From NCBI GenBank assembly GCA_902496115.1, contig CABUZK010000001.1:104234-168233 (forward strand): a stretch of 64,000 nt of DNA, given 5' to 3'. Below, in pieces: positions 27,670 to 35,008 of this stretch (position 1 is the first letter of the stretch; each line of letters opens with the position of its first letter). The notes beneath the pieces are model-generated. The model had not been told where the DNA came from. It made no database searches and saw only the letters and a list, made by a program, of their open reading frames with translations. Both the position numbers and the translations under genes were made by a program. The DNA is from an uncultured Collinsella sp. (GTDB lineage: Bacteria; Actinomycetota; Coriobacteriia; Coriobacteriales; Coriobacteriaceae).

Positions 27670-28682
27670 GAGCTCACGCCCTCCTGAGCGCTAATTCTAA
27701 GTTGGATGTATTCGACCTTATTGCCGATCTGCTCGTCAGCATTGTTGTACAGCGCCGAGCAGATGGCGGTGTCGCCGAAGGACATGCTAGACGAAACCGC
27801 GGGGGCGTTGGCAGCACTCGTGCCGTTTGCCGCGCCATAGAAGTAGTTCGTTTTATGCGCGTTCATATCTGCCTGCAGAGCGCCGTAGTCAGACTTTGCG
27901 TCGTCCACCGCTGCAAACAGATTCTTGTAGTAATTGGTGTTGCCCGTAAGGACAAAGTTCTGGAAGTACTCCGGCCATACCCAGTACAGGCTCACCTCTT
28001 TTGACTCTGTGGTCTCGCTCGACCCCTTCTTGCAAAATTCGCTCTTGTCAATCCTGATCTTGCTATCGACTACGCGCCCCGAGTAATACCCGTTCTGGCA
28101 GCTCGTAAAGAACAGCAAATGGCCCTTAGCCAAGCCAAGGAGCGTTTGCGCATCAGACGTCAGCGTTTTTCCGTCCTCAACAACGACATTGCCCGTGACT
28201 TTAAGCACGCGTGACAAGTTAATCGTGACCCCGTTCAGGTCATCCACCAGCGGCTTCACCGTAAACGTAATCTTGCCTCGGGCACCCGGATACAGAGAGC
28301 CGGCGGACTCGTTGTTGAGGTTGGATTCCAGCGTTACCGTCATGGCGTCCGTCGTATCGAGCCTCGTGATGTTTTGCTTTTCGGCGTCCGTGCGCTCGTA
28401 ATATCCCGTGTGGGCGTCGGGCTCGCCTTCGCCGGTGGCGGTAAGGCTATAGCGCGCGGCCTTCGCCCCGATCGTGCTCCCCGTGGCGCTCACTCGGTTA
28501 TTCGCAGCAAACCAGGCCAGGCATGCAAAGATGGCAACGATGGCAGCCAGCACAAACAGACCGCTCACCAGGAAATCCTTCCAGAAATCCTTGAGGGTCC
28601 GCACGTGCTCGTCGGCAGCTTGGCGGTACTCGGCCGCCGTCATGTGCTGCTGGAGCTCGCTATGTCGGTCCATGCCACTCAT
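27666..28682 (-). CDS. Membrane-anchored secreted protein, first of the surface operon
   Basis: 338 residues. About 38 cytoplasmic residues come first, then a membrane helix at about 39-61 (VSGLFVLAAIVAIFACLAWF) ending in AANNRVSATG, much like the next gene's junction. The ectodomain is beta-rich (KITFTVKPLVDDLNGVTINL) and contains two cysteines. It is the promoter-proximal gene of the 13.6-kb operon. The shared plan of short cytoplasmic tail, one helix ending in A/S-W-F and a beta ectodomain suggests related subunits of one surface structure. No homologue is recognised; the start has only a weak ribosome-binding site. Confidence 0.7.
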   Translation of the reverse strand: MSGMDRHSELQQHMTAAEYRQAADEHVRTLKDFWKDFLVSGLFVLAAIVAIFACLAWFAANNRVSATGSTIGAKAARYSLTATGEGEPDAHTGYYERTDAEKQNITRLDTTDAMTVTLESNLNNESAGSLYPGARGKITFTVKPLVDDLNGVTINLSRVLKVTGNVVVEDGKTLTSDAQTLLGLAKGHLLFFTSCQNGYYSGRVVDSKIRIDKSEFCKKGSSETTESKEVSLYWVWPEYFQNFVLTGNTNYYKNLFAAVDDAKSDYGALQADMNAHKTNYFYGAANGTSAANAPAVSSSMSFGDTAICSALYNNADEQIGNKVEYIQLRISAQEGVSS

Positions 28683-28767
28683 CGCTTACGTTTGCCCTGC
28701 TTGCGGGCTTGCCATCCTTTTCCGCTCGGTCGCGTTTATCCGTTGTTCGCAGGTAGAGAATTCAGGC

Positions 28768-28795
28768 AGAATACAACACCATACGATAAGGTAAA
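28768..28795 (-). promoter_or_regulatory. Candidate promoter of the surface operon
   Basis: On the minus strand TTTACC (28790-28795) and TATTCT (28768-28773) are spaced by 16 bp, each matching the sigma-70 consensus at four of six positions. Transcription would start about 80 nt before the first gene. This is a weak, eye-based match. Confidence 0.3.
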
Positions 28796-28861
28796 AGAAT
28801 AGCATTGACCTGCGGCTTGCTCCACAACGCAAGCCTTAATGATGTCTTAAAAGTCAAACCC

Positions 28862-28927
28862 TTGGTGCAAGCGGTCAGGTTACTTCGCGCCAACATGGTG
28901 CAAACAAACCTGACCCCTTTGCACCAA
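28862..28927. repeat. Inverted repeat of the TTGGTGCAA-GGGTCAGGTT type
   Basis: TTGGTGCAAGCGGTCAGGTT (28862-28881) pairs with 28907-28927 (AACCTGACCCCTTTGCACCAA) with one bulge, and an extra TGGTGCAA lies in the loop. A related unit, TGGTGCA with GGGGGACAGGTTAA and TGCACCA, is at 55854-55906. It occupies the gap between the surface operon and the DUF4143 gene and may end transcription of the latter. Confidence 0.75.
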
Positions 28928-28966
28928 TCCGCAGCACCGGGCAGCGGACACACGGCATGCCGTCCC

Positions 28967-30271
28967 TTAACACCCCAACGCGCGCACGGGTATCACGTAG
29001 ATACCGTCCTCGACCTCGCGGGCGTACTCACCCACCCCCACAATCACGGCCATAAACTCCGGTTCGCGTGTGCGTGAACGAGGATTTCCACAGACCTTCT
29101 TGCGAACGCGCTTGAGGCTCTCAACGCCGGCGCTCGCTTTATCTTCACTTACCTTAATCTCAAAGGCGGCCCACCGTCCGTCGGCTAGCTGCACGATAGC
29201 ATCGCACTCAAGGCCCGAATCGTCGCGATAATAGCGCACGGGCGTGCTATCCAGCAGGTCGAGCGAACGTGCGTAGACCGAAAGGTCGCGTATGACCAAA
29301 TTCTCAAACACCAGACCAAATGTCTGCCAGTCGGCAAGCAACGCCTGCGAGGACATACCTAGCAAGGCGCAAGCAAGGCTCGGATCTGCCAGATAGCGCT
29401 TGGGCTTGACGGTAAAGCGCCGTTTGTCGCGCGCGGCGGGAACCCAACCGGGGACCTCCTCGAGAATAAACATGCCTTTGAGGGCATCCAGGTACCTGCG
29501 CACCTTGGTCTCATCGGCAAACGCTGCGGGTTCCTCCTCGGCACCGAACATATCCATAAGAATCGTTTTATACGTGGTTGCCTGTCCCAGATTGCGCGCG
29601 ATCGATGCGGAGACTCGACGAGCAATATCGGGGTCGAGACGGACCGCCGAGAAGCTGCTCGAAAACGTGGTGTTGAGATATTCGCGGGCGATGAGCTGGG
29701 CGTCAGCCGAAACCATATCGATCGCCTCGGGCCAGCCGCCGCGGCAAGCGGCTTCGACAAGCCCCGGTGTATCGCCATCGCACCGGCAGGGCTCAAAACG
29801 ATGCTCAAACAAGCCCGCCAGGCTCACCTTGCCGTTGGACTCACCTGTCTCGGCAAGCGTCATGGGGTGCATGCGGACGCGGCCGATGCGGCCAGCTCCA
29901 CTATGCGCGGGCGCCTCCGCCTTTGAGCCAAACGCGGGCGTGGCGGAACCCGTGAGGATATAGGCGCCGCGCGTACCCCGGGTGCGGTCAACCTCGTGTC
30001 TAACGTAGTCCCAAATCTGGGGAACGCGCTGCCACTCATCGATAATATGCGGACGGTCTCCCAGCAACATCATCGCTGGGTCGGCACGCGCGAGGTCGAG
30101 ATTCTCGTCGACATACGAGGCGGACGCCCCGTGCTCGAGCGCGGCCCACGTCTTGCCGCACCACTTGGTGCCCGCAATCTCGACCGCGCCAAAGACACGA
30201 AGGTAGCGCTCGATTTTCGCATCCACGATACGTGGGATGTATCCGTCCCGATGTGGCCTCTCACCTGCCAT
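28967..30271 (-). CDS. AAA-family ATPase with DUF4143 domain
   Basis: 434 residues. The N-terminal AAA_14 domain has a P-loop GTKWCGKT at about 34-41, a Walker B-like HIIDEWQRVPQIWD at about 75-88 and the sensor-like LTGSAT. The C-terminal DUF4143 domain, a PD-(D/E)XK-like fold, shows YYRDDSGLECDAIVQLADG and AFEIKVS (D/E-x-K) at about 345-380. This family is frequent in anaerobe and archaeal genomes, often several per genome, and its role is unresolved. A good GGAGG precedes the ATG. It is monocistronic, with a 4 x 23-bp repeat array upstream and an inverted repeat downstream. Confidence 0.85.
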   Translation of the reverse strand: MAGERPHRDGYIPRIVDAKIERYLRVFGAVEIAGTKWCGKTWAALEHGASASYVDENLDLARADPAMMLLGDRPHIIDEWQRVPQIWDYVRHEVDRTRGTRGAYILTGSATPAFGSKAEAPAHSGAGRIGRVRMHPMTLAETGESNGKVSLAGLFEHRFEPCRCDGDTPGLVEAACRGGWPEAIDMVSADAQLIAREYLNTTFSSSFSAVRLDPDIARRVSASIARNLGQATTYKTILMDMFGAEEEPAAFADETKVRRYLDALKGMFILEEVPGWVPAARDKRRFTVKPKRYLADPSLACALLGMSSQALLADWQTFGLVFENLVIRDLSVYARSLDLLDSTPVRYYRDDSGLECDAIVQLADGRWAAFEIKVSEDKASAGVESLKRVRKKVCGNPRSRTREPEFMAVIVGVGEYAREVEDGIYVIPVRALGC

Positions 30272-30330
30272 GAGCCACCTCCGCAGATTTCCAGTTCCTG
30301 CTTTCTGATTCTTCTATACCACTGTAGCAA

Positions 30331-30422
30331 ATTCGGATTTTCGGGTGGTTGCGATTCGGATTTTCGTGTTCATATAATTCGGATTTTCTGGTGCATGAGA
30401 TTCGGATTTTCTGAACCCGCTG
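30331..30422. repeat. Four perfect 23-bp-phased repeats (ATTCGGATTTTC)
   Basis: ATTCGGATTTTC begins at 30331, 30354, 30377 and 30400, exactly 23 bp apart. The 12-bp core is invariant and the following 11 bp differ in each unit. A degenerate fifth unit may start at 30308 (ATTC...). The array is 60 bp upstream of the DUF4143 gene's start. Iteron-like phasing close to two helical turns suggests co-operative protein binding. Confidence 0.9.
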
Positions 30423-30448
30423 GTCAGAGGCACTCTTATCGACAAAAA

Positions 30449-30479
30449 GGCGGGGAGCACCGATACGTCACTCCCCGCC
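30449..30479 (-). terminator. Intrinsic terminator of the flavin oxidoreductase gene
   Basis: GGCGGGGAG pairs with CTCCCCGCC around a 13-nt loop, followed on the minus strand by TTTTT. It sits 27 nt past the stop at 30506. Confidence 0.9.
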
Positions 30480-30505
30480 CACTCAATACGCGATAGTTTT
30501 CTTGC

Positions 30506-32536
30506 TTAGAGCTCGTTGGCCGCGTGATACGCCGTGCGAATGGCGCTCGCGATGTCGGCGGTGCGCTCGCCCGAGCAGTCGCCCACGCAGGTCACGGGCA
30601 CCGTCACGCCGTCCAGGTCAAACGCGTTGGCCTTGGAGCCCACGGCCATCACCACGTAATCGCAGGCGATCTTCACCGGCTCCTCGGCGCCGTCCTCGGT
30701 GGTGCGAACGGCCTCCACGCCCTCGTCGGTAATGGCGGTCAGGCGGGTCTTAACATGCTGCTCCACGTTATGCTCGGCAAAGTCGCTCATAATCAGCGGC
30801 AGAATGGTCTCGGACTCGCCCGCGGCAATCTTGTCGAGCATCTCCACGATCGCCACCTCGCAGCCGTGCTGCAGCAGGTACTCGGCAGTCTCGGTGCCCA
30901 CCAGGCCGCCGCCAATGACGGCGACGCGGCCCGTAAGCTCCACCTTGCCGGCCAGCACGTCCCAGCTCGAGACGACCTTGTCCGAATCGGCACCCGGAAC
31001 GGGGATGACCACGTCGTGCGCGCCCACAGCCACAATCGCGGCGTCGGCGGCGTTGAGGTCCTCAGCGGTAGCGGCATGGTTGAGCTCAACCTTCACGCCC
31101 AGGCCGGGCAGAATCTTCTCGTAATACTCGACCGAGCGCATGATCTCGTCCTTGCGCGGGGGTGCTGCCGCCAGCACGATCTGGCCACCCAGATGATCGC
31201 TCGCCTCGTAGACGGTCACATCGTAGCCGCGCTTGGCCGCCACGCGTGCGGCCTCCAGGCCAGCGATACCGCCGCCCACCACGGCGATCTTCTTGTCGCC
31301 CTCGCCCGGCTTGATGGCGATGGTCGCCTCGTCGCCGTTCTCGGCATTGAGCACGCACGAAATGTACTTGCGGTTTTGAATCGCGTCGACGCAGCCCTTG
31401 TTGCAGTTGAGGCACTCGCGGATGGGCTCGCCCGTGGCGGCCTTCAGCGCAATGTCGGGGTCGCACATGAGCGAGCGGCCATAGGCGACGATGTCGGCAG
31501 AGCCATCCTCCAGGATCTTCTCGCCGGCCTCGACCGAAACCACGCGGCCGACGGTTGCCACCGGCACGGAGACCAGAGCCTTGACGCGCTCGGCCACGGG
31601 CAGCGTCCAGTTGTAGGGCATGGCGCCCATGGGCGGAATGGTGTCGCCCATGTTGCCGGTGTGGTTTGCCTGTGCAACCTGGATCATGTCGATGCCCGCG
31701 CTCTCGAGCAGCTTGGCAAACTCGCAGGCCTCGTCGGGCTGCAGGCCGCCCTTACCGCGCGGCGTGCCGTCGGGGTTCTCCATGATCACGGGGAGCTTGT
31801 ACTCCACCATCAGCTGCGGCGCGGCTTCCTTAATGGCAGCGACGACCTCGAGCGCATAGCGAACGCGGTTCTCGAACGAGCCACCGTACTCGTCGGTGCG
31901 CTTGTTGAGGATGGCCGAGCACAGCGAACCCACCAGGCGGTCGCCGTGGACCTCGATGGCGTCGATTCCGGCCTGCTGCGCGCGAGCGGCCGAGGCGGCG
32001 ATGGCCTCCTTGATCTGGGTGAGCTGCTCTACGCTCGCCTCGTTCACAAAGTGCTGCATGTCGTGGTGCAGCTTGGCATAGGCCTGTTTGCGGATCTCGT
32101 TGGACTCGGCCATCTTGGCGGCAAAGGTCTCCTCGTCACCGGCGGCCTTGGCTTCCTGCGCGGCCTTGGCGGCGGCCATGGATCCCATGACCATGCGGCC
32201 GACGCCGGGCACGTCGTACTCGGGGTGGAACAGCTGCAGCGCGACCTTGGCACCGTGCTTGTGGACGGCGTCGGCCAGCGCCTTAAACGTGGGGATCTGG
32301 GCGTCGGTCGCCAGCTTGGGCGTGGGGCTTGCGGTCATAACGGGAGCGACGTCGCCGATGACGATGTAGCTCACGCCGCCACGGGCCAGGCGCTCGTAAA
32401 AAGCCAGGCTACGCTCGCCAATGGAACCGTCGCGCTCCTCGTAGCCGGTGGTCAGCGGCGGGAACATAATGCGGTTCTTGAGCTCAAGGGGGCCAACCGT
32501 AATGGGCTGAAGCAGTTTGGATGCAGGTGCGGTCAT
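30506..32536 (-). CDS. Old-yellow-enzyme NADH:flavin oxidoreductase with Fe-S and FAD/NAD domains
   Basis: 676 residues, in the size and layout of 2,4-dienoyl-CoA reductase/BaiCD-type ene-reductases. Residues ~1-340 form an FMN TIM barrel (PITVGPLELKNRIMFPPLTT). A [4Fe-4S] motif C-LNC-NKGC with a distant fourth Cys lies at about 345-365. The C-terminal half carries two dinucleotide folds, GGGIAGLEAARVAAKRGYDV and IGGGLVGTETAEYLLQHGCE. Such enzymes reduce activated C=C bonds of enoates, bile acids or xenobiotics using NAD(P)H; the substrate cannot be read from sequence. The start at 32536 is preferred over an ATG 6 nt upstream because GAGAGGA then has proper spacing. It is a single-gene unit. 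Confidence 0.88.
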   Translation of the reverse strand: MTAPASKLLQPITVGPLELKNRIMFPPLTTGYEERDGSIGERSLAFYERLARGGVSYIVIGDVAPVMTASPTPKLATDAQIPTFKALADAVHKHGAKVALQLFHPEYDVPGVGRMVMGSMAAAKAAQEAKAAGDEETFAAKMAESNEIRKQAYAKLHHDMQHFVNEASVEQLTQIKEAIAASAARAQQAGIDAIEVHGDRLVGSLCSAILNKRTDEYGGSFENRVRYALEVVAAIKEAAPQLMVEYKLPVIMENPDGTPRGKGGLQPDEACEFAKLLESAGIDMIQVAQANHTGNMGDTIPPMGAMPYNWTLPVAERVKALVSVPVATVGRVVSVEAGEKILEDGSADIVAYGRSLMCDPDIALKAATGEPIRECLNCNKGCVDAIQNRKYISCVLNAENGDEATIAIKPGEGDKKIAVVGGGIAGLEAARVAAKRGYDVTVYEASDHLGGQIVLAAAPPRKDEIMRSVEYYEKILPGLGVKVELNHAATAEDLNAADAAIVAVGAHDVVIPVPGADSDKVVSSWDVLAGKVELTGRVAVIGGGLVGTETAEYLLQHGCEVAIVEMLDKIAAGESETILPLIMSDFAEHNVEQHVKTRLTAITDEGVEAVRTTEDGAEEPVKIACDYVVMAVGSKANAFDLDGVTVPVTCVGDCSGERTADIASAIRTAYHAANEL

Positions 32537-32677
32537 GGACATTCCTCTCTTGTGGGCGTGGCGGCGATGATGCCGCGTAGTTGTCTAGAGGATATGGCAT
32601 GGGGGTATAGCGGCACAACGAAAATCGGCGAATATCAGATGGCGGAAGGTGGATGGGACGGGACGTCTGCCGGTTTG

Positions 32678-32974
32678 TCTCGATCTGTAACAGTTACGCG
32701 GCAAAACCGGGTCTTACTGTTACAGATCGAGATATTCCTCTCGACCCATCCTCAACAATCTAGATCTGTAACAGCTAGGCCCACTTTTGACCCCTACCTG
32801 TTACAGATCGAGACAAACCAATCTAGTCTGCCGAAAGATCTCAATCTGTAACAGTTACTCGGCAAAATCCGTCCCTCGTGTTACAGATTTAGACAAACGC
32901 GGTCCAAACCGCCGGTATATCTCGATCTGTAACACCTAGCCGCCCAAATCGGGTCTTGGTGTTACAGATCGAGA
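32678..32974. repeat. Tandem array of four 55-bp palindromes, period 80-81 bp
   Basis: TCTCGATCTGTAACAG-like left arms start at 32678, 32759, 32839 and 32920 (steps of 81, 80 and 81 bp). The matching right arms, ending TGTTACAGATCGAGA, start at 32717, 32798, 32878 and 32959. Every unit is arm 16 + middle 23 + arm 16. The middles are related (GGCAAAA and GGGTC recur) and the spacers of 25-26 bp are not. The array occupies most of the 520-bp gap between the flavin oxidoreductase and the tRNA. No gene is present there. Confidence 0.92.
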
Positions 32975-33030
32975 TCTTTGATTGAGAGGCTGAGAATTGA
33001 ACCGAAGAAACGATCCCGCAATAACAAAAA

Positions 33031-33055
33031 AGCTCGCCGGCTAGGCCGACGAGCT
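33031..33055 (-). terminator. Intrinsic terminator of the initiator tRNA
   Basis: AGCTCGCCGGC pairs with GCCGACGAGCT with one mismatch around a 3-nt loop. On the minus strand it is followed by TTTTTT. It lies 10 nt past the tRNA 3' end. Confidence 0.9.
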
Positions 33056-33064
33056 GCAAGTTCT

Positions 33065-33141
33065 TGGTCGCGGGGGCAGGATTTGAACCTACGACCTCCG
33101 GGTTATGAGCCCGGCGAGCTACCAGACTGCTCCACCCCGCA
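33065..33141 (-). tRNA. Initiator tRNA-fMet (anticodon CAU)
   Basis: The 77-nt gene folds as a standard cloverleaf with CCA encoded. The anticodon stem-loop is CCGGG-CUCAUAA-CCCGG, giving anticodon CAU and the three consecutive G-C pairs of initiators. The acceptor stem ends in a weak U1-G72 pair in place of a Watson-Crick pair, the second initiator hallmark. The T-arm GUAGG-UUCAAAU-CCUGC is normal. Confidence 0.95.
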
Positions 33142-33172
33142 ATGTCTGGGCGCCTCATGTGCGCAAGAAAGA

Positions 33173-33201
33173 ATATTACGCGTGAGTTCGGTAAACGGCA
33201 A
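33173..33201 (-). promoter_or_regulatory. Candidate promoter of the initiator tRNA
   Basis: On the minus strand TTGCCG (33196-33201) and TAATAT (33173-33178) have an ideal 17-bp spacing. Transcription would begin about 25 nt before the tRNA 5' end at 33141. Confidence 0.5.
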
Positions 33202-33337
33202 GGAAAATCTCGTAGAGCATAATTCCTTCATATTTAAACCCCTCAGCCCATATCACTGTAACCGAATCGCAGCCGAGCGCCGTCGACGGCGCGTATACAA
33301 TGGTGCGCGTCCTTTTATGCCAACACTGGGAGTAGAC

Positions 33338-34111
33338 ATGCTGCTCGCTATCGATATGGGAAACACGCAGACGGCCATGGGTCTGTTTGACGGAGACGAG
33401 CTGGTGCAGTCGTGGCGTATGCCCACCGACCGCTCCTATACCGCGGACGAGATCCACGTGCGCCTGATGGGTTTCTTTAAGATGTACGGCCTTTCGCTCG
33501 ATGCGGTCGACGCGATCGCCTTTGCCGGCGTGGTGCCGCAGCTCTCGCGCGAGTGGCACGCCGTGGCCGACCGCATTGCCGCGGATGCCATCGTCATCGG
33601 GCCGCAGACGGCCGCGGTGACCAAGCTGCGCGCGGCGCGCCCCCAAGCCGTGGGTGCCGACCGCGTCGCCAACGCCGTTGCGGCCGAAACTTTCTACGGC
33701 GCGCCGGCGATCGTGGTGGACTTTGGCACCGCGACCAATATCGACGTCATCGATGAGGACGGTTATTACATTGGCGGAGCGATCGCGCCGGGCATCCGCA
33801 TCTCCATGGACGCGCTTGCCGCCCGTGCCGCCAAGCTCGCCAGCGTTCCGCTCGAGGCGCCGGAGCACGCCATCGGCCGCGATACCGAGGAGTGCATCAA
33901 GGTCGGCGCCGTGATGGGCGCCGCCGCCATGGCCGAGGGCCTGGTCGCGCGCATGAAGCGCGAGCTGGGCCGCGAGGACGCCACCGTTATCGCCACGGGC
34001 GGTCTCGCCGGCATCGTCGCCGATTCGACCGACGCCTTCGACGTGGTCGACGGACAGCTCACCATCAAGGGCATCTGCGAAATCTACCGCCGCATGCAGG
34101 AGCTGGGGTAA
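33338..34111 (+). CDS. coaX: Type III pantothenate kinase CoaX
   Basis: Phosphorylates pantothenate, the first step of coenzyme A synthesis. The 257 residues match the family's length. Signature segments are DMGNTQTAMGLFDGD at residues ~5-19 (phosphate-binding D-x-G-N-T), GADRVANAVAA at ~108-118, VVDFGTATNIDVID with the catalytic Asp and GGAIAPGI. ATG 33338 is chosen because GGGAG lies 5 nt upstream and the next residues begin the family's first strand; upstream in-frame codons run through tRNA and repeat DNA. TATACA at 33294 may be part of its promoter, with a perfect 16-bp GC palindrome (33277-33292) just before it. Confidence 0.93.
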   Translation: MLLAIDMGNTQTAMGLFDGDELVQSWRMPTDRSYTADEIHVRLMGFFKMYGLSLDAVDAIAFAGVVPQLSREWHAVADRIAADAIVIGPQTAAVTKLRAARPQAVGADRVANAVAAETFYGAPAIVVDFGTATNIDVIDEDGYYIGGAIAPGIRISMDALAARAAKLASVPLEAPEHAIGRDTEECIKVGAVMGAAAMAEGLVARMKRELGREDATVIATGGLAGIVADSTDAFDVVDGQLTIKGICEIYRRMQELG

Positions 34112-34166
34112 GACGGGGCTTAAGTCGAGCACGCCCGATGTCACAGCCCCGCAAACGTTCGCCAAG

Positions 34167-34209
34167 CCTATTCCTCAAAATCGAAATTATTTCGATTTTG
34201 AGGAATAGG
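34167..34209. repeat. Perfect 43-bp palindrome
   Basis: CCTATTCCTCAAAATCGAAA (from 34167) continues to a single central T at 34188, and the next 21 bp are its exact reverse complement. There is no loop and no U-tract, so it is a poor terminator but could extrude as a cruciform. It lies between the convergent coaX and biotin-ligase-like genes. Confidence 0.9.
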
Positions 34210-34237
34210 ACCGAGATGCCGCTCCACAGTCACGCAA

Positions 34238-34269
34238 AAGCCCTCCCCGGTGCAGGCCGAAGAGGGCTT
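34238..34269 (-). terminator. Intrinsic terminator of the 34307-36736 genes
   Basis: AAGCCCTC pairs with GAGGGCTT, with an inner GGCC-containing stem, followed on the minus strand by TTTTG. It is 38 nt past the stop at 34307. Confidence 0.75.
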
Positions 34270-34306
34270 CGTTGCCATCGTTATCTTTGAGCGCTGGCGC
34301 CCCGCG

Positions 34307-35008
34307 TTACAGCCCGCGAATCCGTACGGCCTCGGGCGGAAACTCCTGCTCGCCGGCATCGGTCTTGATAGTCGCGCGGCCCCAGATGTCCAGGCCCGCA
34401 AACACGCCGACCGCAAGCGGCAGGCCGTTGGGCGACACCGCCGCAACTTGGCGGCCCAGCAGCGGCACCATATCGAAATACTCGCCCAACACGGGGGCCA
34501 GCGGACCGGCAGCGCCCTGCGGCGTGTTGGCAACAGCCGCCCAGGCGTCCACACGGGTCAGCACGGCGGCAGCCAACTCCTCGACCAGCGCTTCGTCGGC
34601 CGCATCCACACCGAGCTCGCTCAGCGCCGAACGCTCAATATCCACCGTCACGGCACCGAACATGCCCGCGGCACCGGCACCACCGTTGACGGTGACGCGC
34701 GCGAACGACGTCTCAAACGCAGGCGCACCGCACACGATGTCACTCGGCCACTGGATGCCCACCTTGCCGGCAAGGCCCAGGCCCGGCGTCGACGCCGTGC
34801 CCACGAGCGCGTCCATCATGCCCATCGCCGCCACAAACGGCAGGCCGTGGAAGGCATGCATGTTCACGTCCGGGCGCACGACCAGCGAAAACGTCAACGA
34901 CGCCTCGCCCGCGCTCCAAGCGCACCAGCCCGCAGACGCACCCTCGCGGCCCGCGTCGCGCGCGGCGTCAAGCTCGGTACCGACGGCTACAGCATTCATC
35001 TCGATCAT
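34307..35008 (-). CDS. Degenerate biotin-protein-ligase-like protein
   Basis: 233 residues with the outline of the BirA/BPL catalytic domain: the strand ASLTFSLVVRP, the helix GLPFVAAMGMMDAL, then GIQWPSDIVCG where active ligases have the K-W-P-N-D motif. A small C-terminal beta domain ends in EFPPEAVRIRGL. The GRGRxGR loop that clamps biotinyl-AMP is not recognisable (GREGASAGWCAW instead), and the catalytic Lys of KWPND is Gln. It may be an inactive paralogue, a repressor or a divergent ligase. The start codon directly follows the folP-folK stop, so it is coupled to that gene. No N-terminal HTH is present. Confidence 0.5.
   Translation of the reverse strand: MIEMNAVAVGTELDAARDAGREGASAGWCAWSAGEASLTFSLVVRPDVNMHAFHGLPFVAAMGMMDALVGTASTPGLGLAGKVGIQWPSDIVCGAPAFETSFARVTVNGGAGAAGMFGAVTVDIERSALSELGVDAADEALVEELAAAVLTRVDAWAAVANTPQGAAGPLAPVLGEYFDMVPLLGRQVAAVSPNGLPLAVGVFAGLDIWGRATIKTDAGEQEFPPEAVRIRGL

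Noticed and set aside
30331..30422. CRISPR or minisatellite in a coding gene
   Set aside because: A 12-bp core with 11-bp fillers is too short for CRISPR, and the region is intergenic.
30524..32851. 775-codon plus-strand frame opposite the flavin oxidoreductase
   Set aside because: Antisense to a well-supported flavoenzyme and running into repeat DNA; no domain seen.
32678..32974. CRISPR array
   Set aside because: Units are 55-bp palindromes whose middles are related to each other; spacers are only 25-26 bp, there are four units and no cas gene.
32678..32974. Integron attC sites
   Set aside because: The arms hold GTAACA/TGTTAC but not the RYYYAAC/GTTRRRY boxes, and no integrase or cassette genes are present.
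32978..33337. Longer coaX start reading through the tRNA
   Set aside because: It would translate tRNA-fMet and repeat DNA in antisense; the ATG at 33338 has a good ribosome-binding site and begins the family domain.
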